A stretch of DNA of 64,000 nt, taken from assembly GCA_022601335.1 (NCBI GenBank), contig JAJACV010000054.1:1-64000 (forward strand), given 5' to 3'. The notes beneath the pieces are model-generated. The model was not told where the DNA came from and searched no databases. It saw only the letters and a list, made by a program, of their open reading frames with translations. The DNA comes from Chlamydiota bacterium (GTDB lineage: Bacteria > Chlamydiota > Chlamydiia > Chlamydiales > JAAZZY01). This document shows, in pieces, positions 30,893 to 40,499 of the stretch. How positions within the stretch are numbered: position 1 is the first letter of the stretch; every line of letters starts with the position of its first letter. Made by a program: the position numbers and the translations under genes.

Positions 30893-31702
30893 ATGGCGTA
30901 TATAGCCCTACTAGCAGGTCAGGGGGTTATGCCTCGGCATATGATAGATGAAATTCATTCATCCGGTAAAAAAGTTTTACTTATTGCTATAAGAGGTGTA
31001 ACTCCAGAACAATTGGTAGAAAAAGCCGATAGTGTTGATTGGATATACATCACTCAAATAGGAAAGGCTAGAAGACTTTGTCTTAAATATAAAGTGACAG
31101 AGGCTGTTTTTGCCGGACTTGTGCACCATAGCCATATTTTTAATTTATCTTTGTTTAGACTTGATTGGCTTACCATAAAAATTCTCCTCTCTCTAAAAGA
31201 TTTTAGAGCGAATGCAATTTGTAATAGAATTATTAAATGTTTTGAGGAAAAAAAGGTTCAGTTTATGAGCACAACTAAAATTTTACGAAAATACTTAGCT
31301 CCTCAGGGTATTTTAACACGCCGTAAACCAAATAAAAAACAAATGGCAGATGTTGAGTTCGGATTGTCTCTTGCAAGAGAACTTGGTAGGCTTGATATAG
31401 GTCAAACTGTTGTTGTAAAAAATAAGTCTGTAGTAGCTTTAGAAGCTATGGAGGGAACTGACAAATGTTTACAAAGAGCTGGAGATATTGCAGGGCCTGG
31501 GTGTGTTGTAATAAAATTACCGAAACCTAATCAAGACAGTCGATTTGATGTGCCAGTTATTGGAAAAAATACCATCGAAAAGTTAGCTAAAATTAAAGGG
31601 TCCGTTTTGGCAATAGGAGCAAATCAGACATTCATTTTAGATTCAGAGGTCCCTCAATTAGCCGATGAATTTGGCATTGTCTTGCTCTCTATTGAAGTTT
31701 AA
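30893..31702 (+). CDS. lpxI: LpxI-family (DUF1009) UDP-2,3-diacylglucosamine pyrophosphatase
   Basis: LDIGQTVVVKNKSVVALEAMEGTDKCLQRAG and KPNQDSRFDVPVIGKNT. Confidence 0.85.
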   Translation: MAYIALLAGQGVMPRHMIDEIHSSGKKVLLIAIRGVTPEQLVEKADSVDWIYITQIGKARRLCLKYKVTEAVFAGLVHHSHIFNLSLFRLDWLTIKILLSLKDFRANAICNRIIKCFEEKKVQFMSTTKILRKYLAPQGILTRRKPNKKQMADVEFGLSLARELGRLDIGQTVVVKNKSVVALEAMEGTDKCLQRAGDIAGPGCVVIKLPKPNQDSRFDVPVIGKNTIEKLAKIKGSVLAIGANQTFILDSEVPQLADEFGIVLLSIEV

Positions 31703-31752
31703 TATGAGGATGAAGATAATTATTAGTAAAATAATGAGACTTAGTAGGTAGT

Positions 31753-32622
31753 ATGAATCACCGAACTTTTAAGTTGAAACTCTTAAGTCTTTTGGTGTTT
31801 TTAACATCTATTCCCCAATTACTTGTTTGTAATCTACCCTCTATAGAAGAATTTCCCGACAATGAACGTATTTGCACCTACTTACACTTTTTAAATACTT
31901 TTCACGAAAGTTTAGGGCCTTCAGGGGACTACTCAAAAGGTGAAATTCAAATTGTACTTGATCCTGAAAAAATTCAAGAAATTGAAAGTCTACAAAAAAA
32001 GCGCCTCATGAAAAGAGGGCTCTCTGTAGATGATGCTACAAGGATGAGCCAGTGTGGTATTATTGATACAGATACGTATTGGATTTGGATTAGGGACGCT
32101 GTTGTTTTTCCAACTGGTTACGAGGGAACCTATAATAGAGTCGTTTGGCGTTCTGCTGTTGATGGCCCTGGTAATGTCGCTATTTTACCGGTTTTGAAAG
32201 ATGGAAGAGTGATCTTAAATCTTAACTACCGGCATTCTACAAGATCTTGGGAAATTGAACTACCCAGAGGAGGACGCTTTTATGGAGAAACTCCTGAAAA
32301 AGCTTGCCGGCGTGGACTTAGATCTGAAACCGGTTGTTTAACAGATAGCCAAGTCTATTTGGGCTCAATCACAGCAGATACAAGTACAGTCACTACTGTG
32401 ACTCCCGTTTTTTTAGGATATGTATCGGAGCAAATAGAGTCAGATCAAGATCCTTCGGAGGCTATTTTAGGCCTTATCACACTCTCAAAGCAGGAAATTA
32501 AAGAAGCCTTTATCAGAGGATTTATAGAGATTAAAATGAACGGAGAGATAAAAAAAGTCCCTTTCAGAGACTCTTTTTTAGCGTACGCTCTTCTTCAAGC
32601 AGAGTCCAAAGCCTTAATTTGA
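31753..32622 (+). CDS. Exported Nudix-fold protein with degenerate Nudix box
   Basis: N-terminal signal peptide; GGRFYGETPEKACRRGLRSETGC aligns with Gx5Ex7REUxEExGU. Confidence 0.75.
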   Translation: MNHRTFKLKLLSLLVFLTSIPQLLVCNLPSIEEFPDNERICTYLHFLNTFHESLGPSGDYSKGEIQIVLDPEKIQEIESLQKKRLMKRGLSVDDATRMSQCGIIDTDTYWIWIRDAVVFPTGYEGTYNRVVWRSAVDGPGNVAILPVLKDGRVILNLNYRHSTRSWEIELPRGGRFYGETPEKACRRGLRSETGCLTDSQVYLGSITADTSTVTTVTPVFLGYVSEQIESDQDPSEAILGLITLSKQEIKEAFIRGFIEIKMNGEIKKVPFRDSFLAYALLQAESKALI

Positions 32623-32646
32623 GTAAATAGTACGTATCTCTAAAAA

Positions 32647-33102
32647 CTAATTGAGACAGGCAAAATTCTGTTGTCTAAGCCCTTCGTAAAGAACAATAGC
32701 AACACTGTTTGCTAGGTTTAATGAACGTTTCCCAGGTTTCATTGGGATCGTATAAAATTGCTCAGCCCACTTTTGATGATATTTTTCAGGCAAACCTGAT
32801 GTTTCTGAACCAAAAATGAGTATCGCATCTTTTGGATAAGCTATTTGTGTATAGGTAGCAGTGCCTTTTGACGAAAAAAAATAGAAAGGACTCGTTGTAT
32901 TTTCCAAATAATCTTCTAAGTTAGAAATCATCTCTACATCAACCCCGTCCCAGTAGTCTAGACCTGCACGCTTAAGATATCGGCTGCTTGTTTTAAAACC
33001 TAAGGGTTTGACAAAAAGCAAATCAGAACCTGTAATAGAACAAGTTCTGACTATGTTGCCTGCATTTTGGGGAATTTGAGGTTCAAAAAGAACAACTTTC
33101 AT
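32647..33102 (-). CDS. trmL: tRNA 2'-O-methyltransferase, SpoU/TrmH family (TrmL-like)
   Basis: PQNAGNIVRTCSITGSDLLFVKPLGF, LIFGSETSGLP, MKPGKRSLNLANSVAIVLYEGLRQ. Confidence 0.92.
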   Translation of the reverse strand: MKVVLFEPQIPQNAGNIVRTCSITGSDLLFVKPLGFKTSSRYLKRAGLDYWDGVDVEMISNLEDYLENTTSPFYFFSSKGTATYTQIAYPKDAILIFGSETSGLPEKYHQKWAEQFYTIPMKPGKRSLNLANSVAIVLYEGLRQQNFACLN

Positions 33103-33104
33103 TA

Positions 33105-33818
33105 CTAAGAAGGCTCTTTTGCTTGTTTTGAATTTGCTGCTAAGATTTCAATATCAAAAATCATTAAAGCATTCGGTAATAAAAAGCCGGTGGTTCCATA
33201 ACCTAAATCAGGGTGTATGAACAATCGACGAGATTCACCTTCTTTGGCCCCAATAAGACCTTCTTTAAACCCAGCAATAGCATCATTCAGATCAAGAGCA
33301 ACAGGTTCCATTTGATCTGATGTTCCAAAAATAGTTTCGTCTAGATACTTTCCAGTATAATGTACAAGGGGTGTACTGTTTTCTGAGATTTTAGATCCTT
33401 GTCCTTCTTTTAAAATGCTCACTTGAAGTTTGCCTGGGATAATTTCCTTAACTTCTTGATTTAGAGCATTTTTTTCTAAAAAGTCATTTGCTTGTGACAG
33501 ATTCTGATCGGACATCTCCTCAAAACATTTTTTTTGAATTTGTGAGATAGCAGACTCATAATCTTCCTCACTTAAAGGAGACGCCTTACCCTCAAGCTCT
33601 TCTTTAATTCCTACAATAACATTTTCCAAATCAAACTGATAGCTAGGGTTTTCTATGAGTCCTTTGGCAACGATGTGACCAAATGCTTTTGAAATCACAC
33701 CCATTTCAGGTAGGTTTGTTTCTTCGCTTGATACCTTATCTAAATTTTCTTCTGTATTCAGAGAGAATAAAGGCATCAATGCACAAACAAATAGTAAAAA
33801 GAGAGTTCTCTTTTTCAT
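33105..33818 (-). CDS. Mip-like FKBP-type peptidyl-prolyl isomerase
   Basis: Signal peptide; PLVHYTGKYLDETIFGTS...; FIHPDLGYG; IFDIEIL. Confidence 0.92.
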   Translation of the reverse strand: MKKRTLFLLFVCALMPLFSLNTEENLDKVSSEETNLPEMGVISKAFGHIVAKGLIENPSYQFDLENVIVGIKEELEGKASPLSEEDYESAISQIQKKCFEEMSDQNLSQANDFLEKNALNQEVKEIIPGKLQVSILKEGQGSKISENSTPLVHYTGKYLDETIFGTSDQMEPVALDLNDAIAGFKEGLIGAKEGESRRLFIHPDLGYGTTGFLLPNALMIFDIEILAANSKQAKEPS

Positions 33819-33819
33819 A

Positions 33820-35592
33820 TTAAGCTCCTTCGTTACGTATATCTATTTTTAATTCATTTAATTGAGAAAGATCAACATCAGATGGAGAATCTAACATCAG
33901 ATCACTCGCTTTTTGAGTTTTGGGAAACGCTATCACATCTTTTATATTTTCAGTATCTAAAAGTATCATAAGCATACGGTCTAGTCCAAGTGCGATTCCT
34001 AAATGTGGAGGCGTTCCAAATTCTAGAGCCTCGACAAAAGATCCAAATTTTTCTTTAATTTCAGATTTTGAAAGCTTTAAAAGAGAGAAAATTTTCTCCT
34101 GAATTTTGGAATCGTGGATTCTCTGAGAGCCGGAAGCTATTTCATAGCCATTTAAAACAAGGTCATAACTCAAGGATCTCGTTTGATGAGGCTTTGAGTC
34201 CAGAAGTTCCATATCTTCTGGATGAGGGCAGGTGAAGGGGTGATGGCATGCCTCTAGCTCTCCATTGTCTCCTCGTACAAAGAGAGGAAAGTCTGTAACC
34301 CAAAGAAATGCATCTTGTTCCGTTTTTATCAGCCCTCTCTCCTTTGCAATATGACGTCGTAACTGATCTAGAGCTTGATTGACACGTGATTCTTGGTCGG
34401 CAACAAAAAACAACAAGTCATTTTCTTCCATTTCAAATAAATTAATGAGCTCTTTTTGAAGAGTTTCATCAAAAAATTTGACGATACTTGAGTTTAGTTT
34501 GCCATTTTGAAACTTCATCCAAGCCAAACCTTTTACTCCGAACTGTGACACAAATTGTGTGTGTTCATCTATTTTTTTTCGAGATAAGTCTGCTCCTTGA
34601 GGTACACGCATCCCTTTAATACAGCCTCCCATTTTGAGCTGATCTAAGAAAACAGAAAAAGAAGAGCGTTGAGCTATATCATTTACTCTATGAAGCTTTA
34701 TGGGGATCCTTAAATCTGGTTTGTCTGTCCCATAGGATTCCATGCAAGTTTCATAACTAAGGTGCTTAAAAGGAGCTTGTATTGTTTTATCTACACATGA
34801 AGAGTAAATTGACTGAAATAGAGATTCGATAATAGCAAATAAATTTTCAATAGTGTCGAAACTCATTTCAATATCTATTTGAGAAAATTCAGGTTGCCTG
34901 TCGGCTCTTAAATCCTCATCCCTAAAACAACTGCAAATTTGAAAATACCGATTTAAACCCCCAATCATTAAAAGCTGCTTAAACATTTGAGGAGATTGTG
35001 GCAAAGCATAAAAAGTACCCGGATGAATTCGAGAGGGGACTAAGTAATCTCTTGCTCCCTCGGGAGTTGACTTAGACAGGATGGGAGTAGTCACTTCATA
35101 GAAGCTTAGGTCACTTAAAAAATTTCTAACGTTCAGCATCACCTTATGGCGCATGCGTAAATTGTGTAATAAGGGGCCCCGTCTTAAATCGAGGTATCTG
35201 TACTTAAGCTTTAAATCTTCTCTAACCTCTTCCTCATCACAAATAGAAAAAGGAGGTGTTTTTGCTTGAGAAAAAATCTCTAAGTGCTCCACTTTAATTT
35301 CAATATCACCCGTTTTCATTTTAGGATTTTGCATGCCCTCAGACCGGGGAATGACTGTTCCCTTAACTTGAAGTACCCATTCAGAGCGTAACTGATGTGC
35401 CAGTTTGTGGCTTTTTTGCTCTACATTTGGATCAAAAACAAGCTGCGTAATTCCGCCAATATCCCTTAAGTCAATAAAAATTAAGCCGCCATGGTCTCGC
35501 CTTCGATGGACCCAGCCTGAGAGTGTAATACTTTGAGCTATATCTGATTTTCTTAGTTCACCACAGTGGTGTGTCTTCATATTATATGCCAT
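33820..35592 (-). CDS. aspS: Aspartyl-tRNA synthetase
   Basis: OB-fold SGWVHRRRDHGGLIFIDLRD; FRDEDLRADRQPEFSQID; GIALGLDR. Confidence 0.97.
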   Translation of the reverse strand: MAYNMKTHHCGELRKSDIAQSITLSGWVHRRRDHGGLIFIDLRDIGGITQLVFDPNVEQKSHKLAHQLRSEWVLQVKGTVIPRSEGMQNPKMKTGDIEIKVEHLEIFSQAKTPPFSICDEEEVREDLKLKYRYLDLRRGPLLHNLRMRHKVMLNVRNFLSDLSFYEVTTPILSKSTPEGARDYLVPSRIHPGTFYALPQSPQMFKQLLMIGGLNRYFQICSCFRDEDLRADRQPEFSQIDIEMSFDTIENLFAIIESLFQSIYSSCVDKTIQAPFKHLSYETCMESYGTDKPDLRIPIKLHRVNDIAQRSSFSVFLDQLKMGGCIKGMRVPQGADLSRKKIDEHTQFVSQFGVKGLAWMKFQNGKLNSSIVKFFDETLQKELINLFEMEENDLLFFVADQESRVNQALDQLRRHIAKERGLIKTEQDAFLWVTDFPLFVRGDNGELEACHHPFTCPHPEDMELLDSKPHQTRSLSYDLVLNGYEIASGSQRIHDSKIQEKIFSLLKLSKSEIKEKFGSFVEALEFGTPPHLGIALGLDRMLMILLDTENIKDVIAFPKTQKASDLMLDSPSDVDLSQLNELKIDIRNEGA

Positions 35593-36880
35593 TTTGAATT
35601 TGATTGATTAATGTTAATACCAGTTGATCAAGAAGAATAACCTGTTCCTTGCCAGTCGTCATATGCTTTAATTTGATTTGTTCGTTTTGAAGTTCTTCCT
35701 CACCAATAATGGAAATATAAGGAAATCCTTTTTTATCTGCATATTTCATGATATGTTTTAATTTTTTCGAGCTGAAGTCCATTTCAGCTGAAATATCATG
35801 TACTCGAAGTTGTTTTAATAGCTTGAAGCAAACTTCTTTAGCAAGCTCCCCTAGAGGAATCAGTAAAATAAGAGGGACAGGTCTCGGCTTGAAAGAGCAT
35901 TTTTGGGCCAGCATGATTTGCAATAGTCTTTCTATCCCCAAAGCAAAACCTACTGCTGGTAAATCAGGGCCGCCTAGCGTTTTAACCAAAGAATCATACC
36001 TTCCTCCAGCTGCAACGGTATCTTGCGCTCCTAAATCACCACATGCTATTTCAAAAACAGTACGATTATAGTAATCTAAACCTCTAACGAGTTGAGTATT
36101 TACTTTAAAAGGAATTTTGAAAATACGTAGAAGTGATTGTACCGCTTCAAAATGTAGCTTAGAATCTTCCTCCAAAAAATCAAGAATAGTAGGGGCGTTT
36201 GCAATAATTTTTTGATCTTCTTTATTTTTTGAATCTAAAATTCGTAAAGGATTTATTTCTAAACGCCTTTGACTTTCCTCAGAGAGTTTGTTCTTTTGAG
36301 GAGTTAAAAACTGGACTAAAGCTTCTCTATAGTTTTTTCTACATTGAGCATTCCCAATTGAATTAATATAAACAGTTAGATTGTGCAGCCCTAAATTTTG
36401 AAATAAGGTAAAGAGTAAGTCTATCAATTCAACATCTTGTTCAGGGGAATCTAATCCTATAACTTCTGCTCCAAACTGATAAAACTGACGATAACGACCT
36501 GCTTGAGGGCGCTCATATCTAAACATAGGTCCTAAGTAAAACAGTTTGTGACAATACATCTCATTGTATAGTTTACGTTCGACAAGAGTGCGAATCACAG
36601 AGGCTGTTCCCTCAGGTCTTAGCGTCAAGGATCGTTTTCCTTTGTCTTGAAATGTATACATTTCTTTACTTACAACATCGGTTTCTTGACCAATACTTCT
36701 AGCAAAAAGCTCTGTCTTTTCAAAAATAGGTGTGACAATTTCTTCAAATCCATATTTTTTTGAAAGAGAGCGCATTTCTTCATATAGATGTTGCCAATGG
36801 TGTGTGAGTTTCCACTCATCCTCTACTTTTCCTGTGGTTGGAAAAAGATCAAAAACACCTTTTGGAATTGAATAGGACAT
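35582..36880 (-). CDS. hisS: Histidyl-tRNA synthetase
   Basis: LRPEGTASVIR, GPMFRYERPQAGRYRQFYQFGAE, LVRGLDYYNRTVFE, GGRYDSLV. Confidence 0.97.
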   Translation of the reverse strand: MSYSIPKGVFDLFPTTGKVEDEWKLTHHWQHLYEEMRSLSKKYGFEEIVTPIFEKTELFARSIGQETDVVSKEMYTFQDKGKRSLTLRPEGTASVIRTLVERKLYNEMYCHKLFYLGPMFRYERPQAGRYRQFYQFGAEVIGLDSPEQDVELIDLLFTLFQNLGLHNLTVYINSIGNAQCRKNYREALVQFLTPQKNKLSEESQRRLEINPLRILDSKNKEDQKIIANAPTILDFLEEDSKLHFEAVQSLLRIFKIPFKVNTQLVRGLDYYNRTVFEIACGDLGAQDTVAAGGRYDSLVKTLGGPDLPAVGFALGIERLLQIMLAQKCSFKPRPVPLILLIPLGELAKEVCFKLLKQLRVHDISAEMDFSSKKLKHIMKYADKKGFPYISIIGEEELQNEQIKLKHMTTGKEQVILLDQLVLTLINQIQNGI

Positions 36881-37038
36881 AAATTAAAACAGCGTTGATA
36901 AAAGTGGGCATTCTAACTGAATTCACAATTAAAAATAAATAAAAGGACGATGAATTTATAGGAAAGGTGACTTGTATATGAGAGTAAATAAAATTTTAAC
37001 TTGCTATTTTTTCATTAAAATTTCTAAAGAGTATAGAC

Positions 37039-38559
37039 ATGAAAAAGACACTAGAGACCATTACCAATACACAGTACTATTTCTCACTCTTGCTAATTTT
37101 TTTTAGCTTAGGAATAGGAGCCCTTCCCTCTGCTGCTGCTTTTTATATCTTAGAAGAGTTAGGTGGAGGAGTTCAAACAGCGTCTTATGGAGTTTCTCTT
37201 TTTATTCTGGGAGCTATTACGACAAAGCCTTTGGCTCTTATCCTAGGGAATAAGATCGGAAAAATCTTGCTGATGAGAATTTGCCTGATCAGCACATTAA
37301 TTTTCAGCCTCCCGATTTTTTTTATCAAAGATTACAACTTTTATCTCACCTTTAGGTTTCTGACGGGCTTTGCATCAGGGCCACTCTTTCTTATTGCGAA
37401 CTCTCTGGGAGGGGGGATGAGACCTAAAGAAAAATTAGATAAATTTATTTTTATTTTAGTATTGCTGATGTTAATAGTTCCCATTTTTAGCGCTTCTTTT
37501 GGTGGTTTTATGGCCTATCAATACAGCTGGAAAGTAGCATTCTTTATTTTTAACTTTTTGCTAGTCCCTTTGATTTATTTATCTTTCACACTATTTAAAA
37601 AACAAGAAGCTCCTACCATTAAGGAACCTTTTGATGTCATAGGGTTTGTTACATTTTTTATTGGCCTGACATCTTTAGGGTTCTGTCTTGTCTTTGGGCA
37701 AACGATAGATGGATTTAGGTCGAATGCTTTTAACATAGTGTTTACAGTAGGGTGCTTATCTACCCTATTTTTTATAGGATGGAACATGTGGCAACCTTAC
37801 CCCATATTAAAATTTCATATTCTTAAAGATAAAAAGCTCTTATTTAACCTAATAAATACGTTAGCTCTTTTTCTTTTCTTTTATGCCATTATTGTTATGT
37901 TGTCTTTTTGGCTGCACCTCTATGTGAATTATTCAATAAATTGGATTGCATTTAGTTTATTCGGAGTTTTAATTGGTCCTCTTTTTTTATACATAGCATT
38001 TTATTCGAGGAATAAATCTAAAAGCTTAATTTTATTAAGTATATCGCTATGTATGTTATCGATCATAAGTTTTTATATCTCATCGTTTAACTCGGAGGTT
38101 AATTTTGGGCGTATTTTAATTACTAAGTTAGTAGCAGGAATTAGTTTAGCTCTTGCGCTGCCCCCGATCATTTATAGTATAAAAAATTCAGTTGATCTTA
38201 AAGATTTTCCCCCAGCATTTTGCTTATTTGCAATGTTTAGAATGCTTGGAAGCTTTATAGGCGTTGCCTATTTTATAACCCTATGGGAAAGAAGAGCCAT
38301 TTTTTATAATGAGCGATTAGGTGGCGAGTTGACCCCCTTTTCAGAGAATACCAGGCAAGTTCTAGATAAACTTAATTATTTTCAGTTTAGTCCACAAATG
38401 AAACTTCAAGGTTTGCAAGACGCATTAAATCGGCAAAGTCAGTCGCTTGCTTTGGACGACTGTTATTTCATAATGGCTTGGATTATGTTAGCCCTCTCAA
38501 TTATATCACTAATTAACCTTCAAGTTGGTAAAAAGACTGTTTTTGAAGCCAGATCTTAA
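37039..38559 (+). CDS. Major facilitator superfamily transporter (EmrB/QacA-like topology)
   Basis: About 14 hydrophobic segments over 506 aa. Confidence 0.78.
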   Translation: MKKTLETITNTQYYFSLLLIFFSLGIGALPSAAAFYILEELGGGVQTASYGVSLFILGAITTKPLALILGNKIGKILLMRICLISTLIFSLPIFFIKDYNFYLTFRFLTGFASGPLFLIANSLGGGMRPKEKLDKFIFILVLLMLIVPIFSASFGGFMAYQYSWKVAFFIFNFLLVPLIYLSFTLFKKQEAPTIKEPFDVIGFVTFFIGLTSLGFCLVFGQTIDGFRSNAFNIVFTVGCLSTLFFIGWNMWQPYPILKFHILKDKKLLFNLINTLALFLFFYAIIVMLSFWLHLYVNYSINWIAFSLFGVLIGPLFLYIAFYSRNKSKSLILLSISLCMLSIISFYISSFNSEVNFGRILITKLVAGISLALALPPIIYSIKNSVDLKDFPPAFCLFAMFRMLGSFIGVAYFITLWERRAIFYNERLGGELTPFSENTRQVLDKLNYFQFSPQMKLQGLQDALNRQSQSLALDDCYFIMAWIMLALSIISLINLQVGKKTVFEARS

Positions 38560-38571
38560 GATCGCTTTCTG

Positions 38572-38889
38572 TTATTTAGAAGGCTCAGGTGTGGGATTTA
38601 TAGGTGAGTCTTGGTTTTCAGCAGCAACCGAAGATTTGGAAAAAAATAGAAGGTAGTTGGCTCGGCTCGGTTTGAATAAAAATCGATGCCTTAAAAGAAT
38701 AGATGTAGCAGCTTGTTTTCTAGCTTCCAAAGCACCAGAAGTTAAATAGGGATTCTTTTTTTTAAGTTTTACAACTAGAAGACTGAAGCTGAGTGCAATC
38801 ATGAAAAATAGCACCAGGATTCCTAGATAAATACTTCCTCTATCTGAAAAAATGACTCGGGCTGAGGATATGTACTCTGTTTGATTCAT
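38572..38889 (-). CDS. Hypothetical single-pass membrane protein
   Basis: One strong TM segment SIYLGILVLFFMIALSFSLLVVKL, basic following region. Confidence 0.55.
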   Translation of the reverse strand: MNQTEYISSARVIFSDRGSIYLGILVLFFMIALSFSLLVVKLKKKNPYLTSGALEARKQAATSILLRHRFLFKPSRANYLLFFSKSSVAAENQDSPINPTPEPSK

Positions 38890-38980
38890 ATGATTGCCCC
38901 TAACTTATTTTTATAAATCCGTAGTCTAATTATCTCTTGTTTTTCAATCAATAACAAAGAAAGTGTAGTAAAAAAAAATC

Positions 38981-39006
38981 AAATTCGTTATCAGTTCAAC
39001 GAATTT
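38981..39006. promoter_or_regulatory. Perfect 9-bp inverted repeat in divergent promoter region of uhpC
   Basis: AAATTCGTT-N8-AACGAATTT. Confidence 0.45.
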
Positions 39007-39128
39007 AAAATTTGAATTATCCCTTTGTAAAATTTGATATTAAAATCATAATTCACTATACTATCCTTTTGATTTGCATAGAAGAATATTGATTAAAGAA
39101 AAAACTTTAGTATAAACTTGGGAAGACT

Positions 39129-40499
39129 ATGAGCTCTATTTTAGATTTTATTAAACCCTCCGAACACGTTGAAGAACTTCAAGATAAAGAACTTGTCAAG
39201 AAGAAGTATCGCTACTGGAGAATTCGCATTTTCTATGCGATGTACATTGGATATGTTTTTTATTATTTTTCCCGCAAAAGTTTAGCTTTTGCAATGCCAA
39301 TGATGATCAGAGATTTAGGCTTTGATAAAAGTCAATTGGGACTCCTAGGAAGTATCCTGGCTCTAAGCTACGGCCTCAGTAAGTTTGTTAGTGGTATCTT
39401 ATCAGATAAATCCAATCCTCGGTTCTTTATGGCCTTTGGGCTTATTATCACTGGAATTCTAAACATCTTTTTTGGCCTCTCTTCATCCATTTTCTTTTTT
39501 GCTGTTTTTTGGGGACTTAATGGTTGGTTTCAAGGCTTTGGCTGGCCCCCCTGTTCTCGCCTGTTGTCCCATTGGTATTCTAAATCCGAAAGAGGAACCT
39601 GGTGGAGCTTCTGGAGTACTTCTCATAACTTAGGTGGAGCTATTATTCCTTTTGTAGCCACATACAGTGCTTACTACTTTGGCTGGAGATATGCTATGTA
39701 TATCCCTGGAGTTATCTGTATTTTTGCAGGCTTCTTTCTTATGAATCGCCTCAGAGATACACCTCAGTCTCTAGGACTACCAGCTATTGAAAAACATCGT
39801 GAAGAAGACTCTTTTTCCGAGGAAGAGAGTAAGCTTATGAACAAGCAGCTTTCTTTTAAAGAAATGCTTTTCAAATATGTACTGACGAATGGTTACATTT
39901 GGATGCTGGCCTTGGCATCTATTTTTGTCTATATTGTTAGAACAGCTATGAATGATTGGACGACACTTTATCTTATTGAGGTAAGGAATTTTAGTTTAGT
40001 TGCAGCTGGTTCTTGCGTTTTTTGGTTTGAAGCAGGAGGCTTTATAGGAATGCTTGTGGCAGGTTGGTTATCCGACCGACTCTTTGCTTCAAGACGTGGT
40101 CCTATGAATGTTTTCTTTTCAATAGGAATGCTTGTTTCTTTATTAGGTTTTTGGCTTTATCCTGGAACCTCTCTTTTATGGAGTTCTTTTATTTGTTTCT
40201 TTATTGGATTTTTCCTTTTTGGACCGCAGATGCTTATTGGCCTTGCGGCTTCAGAACTCTCCCATAAAAATGCTACAGGTACAGCCACGGGTTTTGCCGG
40301 TTGGTTTGCTTATCTAGGAGCTGCAGTCGCGGGGTACCCTTTAGGACTTATTGCTCAAAAGTTTGGATGGGAAGGCTTTTTTATCATGATGGCTGTCTGT
40401 GGTGTGATGTCAGTCGTTTGTTTTCTACCCCTTTGGAACGCAGGTGGAGTCTCCAAAAAGAAACCAAAATTTGCAACCCCTGAACAAGCGACTAATTAA
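39129..40499 (+). CDS. uhpC: Hexose-phosphate transporter/sensor of the UhpC/GlpT family
   Basis: FYFSRKSLAFAMPMMIRDLG, WGLNGWFQGFGWPPCSRLLSHWYS, TSHNLGGAI. Confidence 0.92.
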   Translation: MSSILDFIKPSEHVEELQDKELVKKKYRYWRIRIFYAMYIGYVFYYFSRKSLAFAMPMMIRDLGFDKSQLGLLGSILALSYGLSKFVSGILSDKSNPRFFMAFGLIITGILNIFFGLSSSIFFFAVFWGLNGWFQGFGWPPCSRLLSHWYSKSERGTWWSFWSTSHNLGGAIIPFVATYSAYYFGWRYAMYIPGVICIFAGFFLMNRLRDTPQSLGLPAIEKHREEDSFSEEESKLMNKQLSFKEMLFKYVLTNGYIWMLALASIFVYIVRTAMNDWTTLYLIEVRNFSLVAAGSCVFWFEAGGFIGMLVAGWLSDRLFASRRGPMNVFFSIGMLVSLLGFWLYPGTSLLWSSFICFFIGFFLFGPQMLIGLAASELSHKNATGTATGFAGWFAYLGAAVAGYPLGLIAQKFGWEGFFIMMAVCGVMSVVCFLPLWNAGGVSKKKPKFATPEQATN

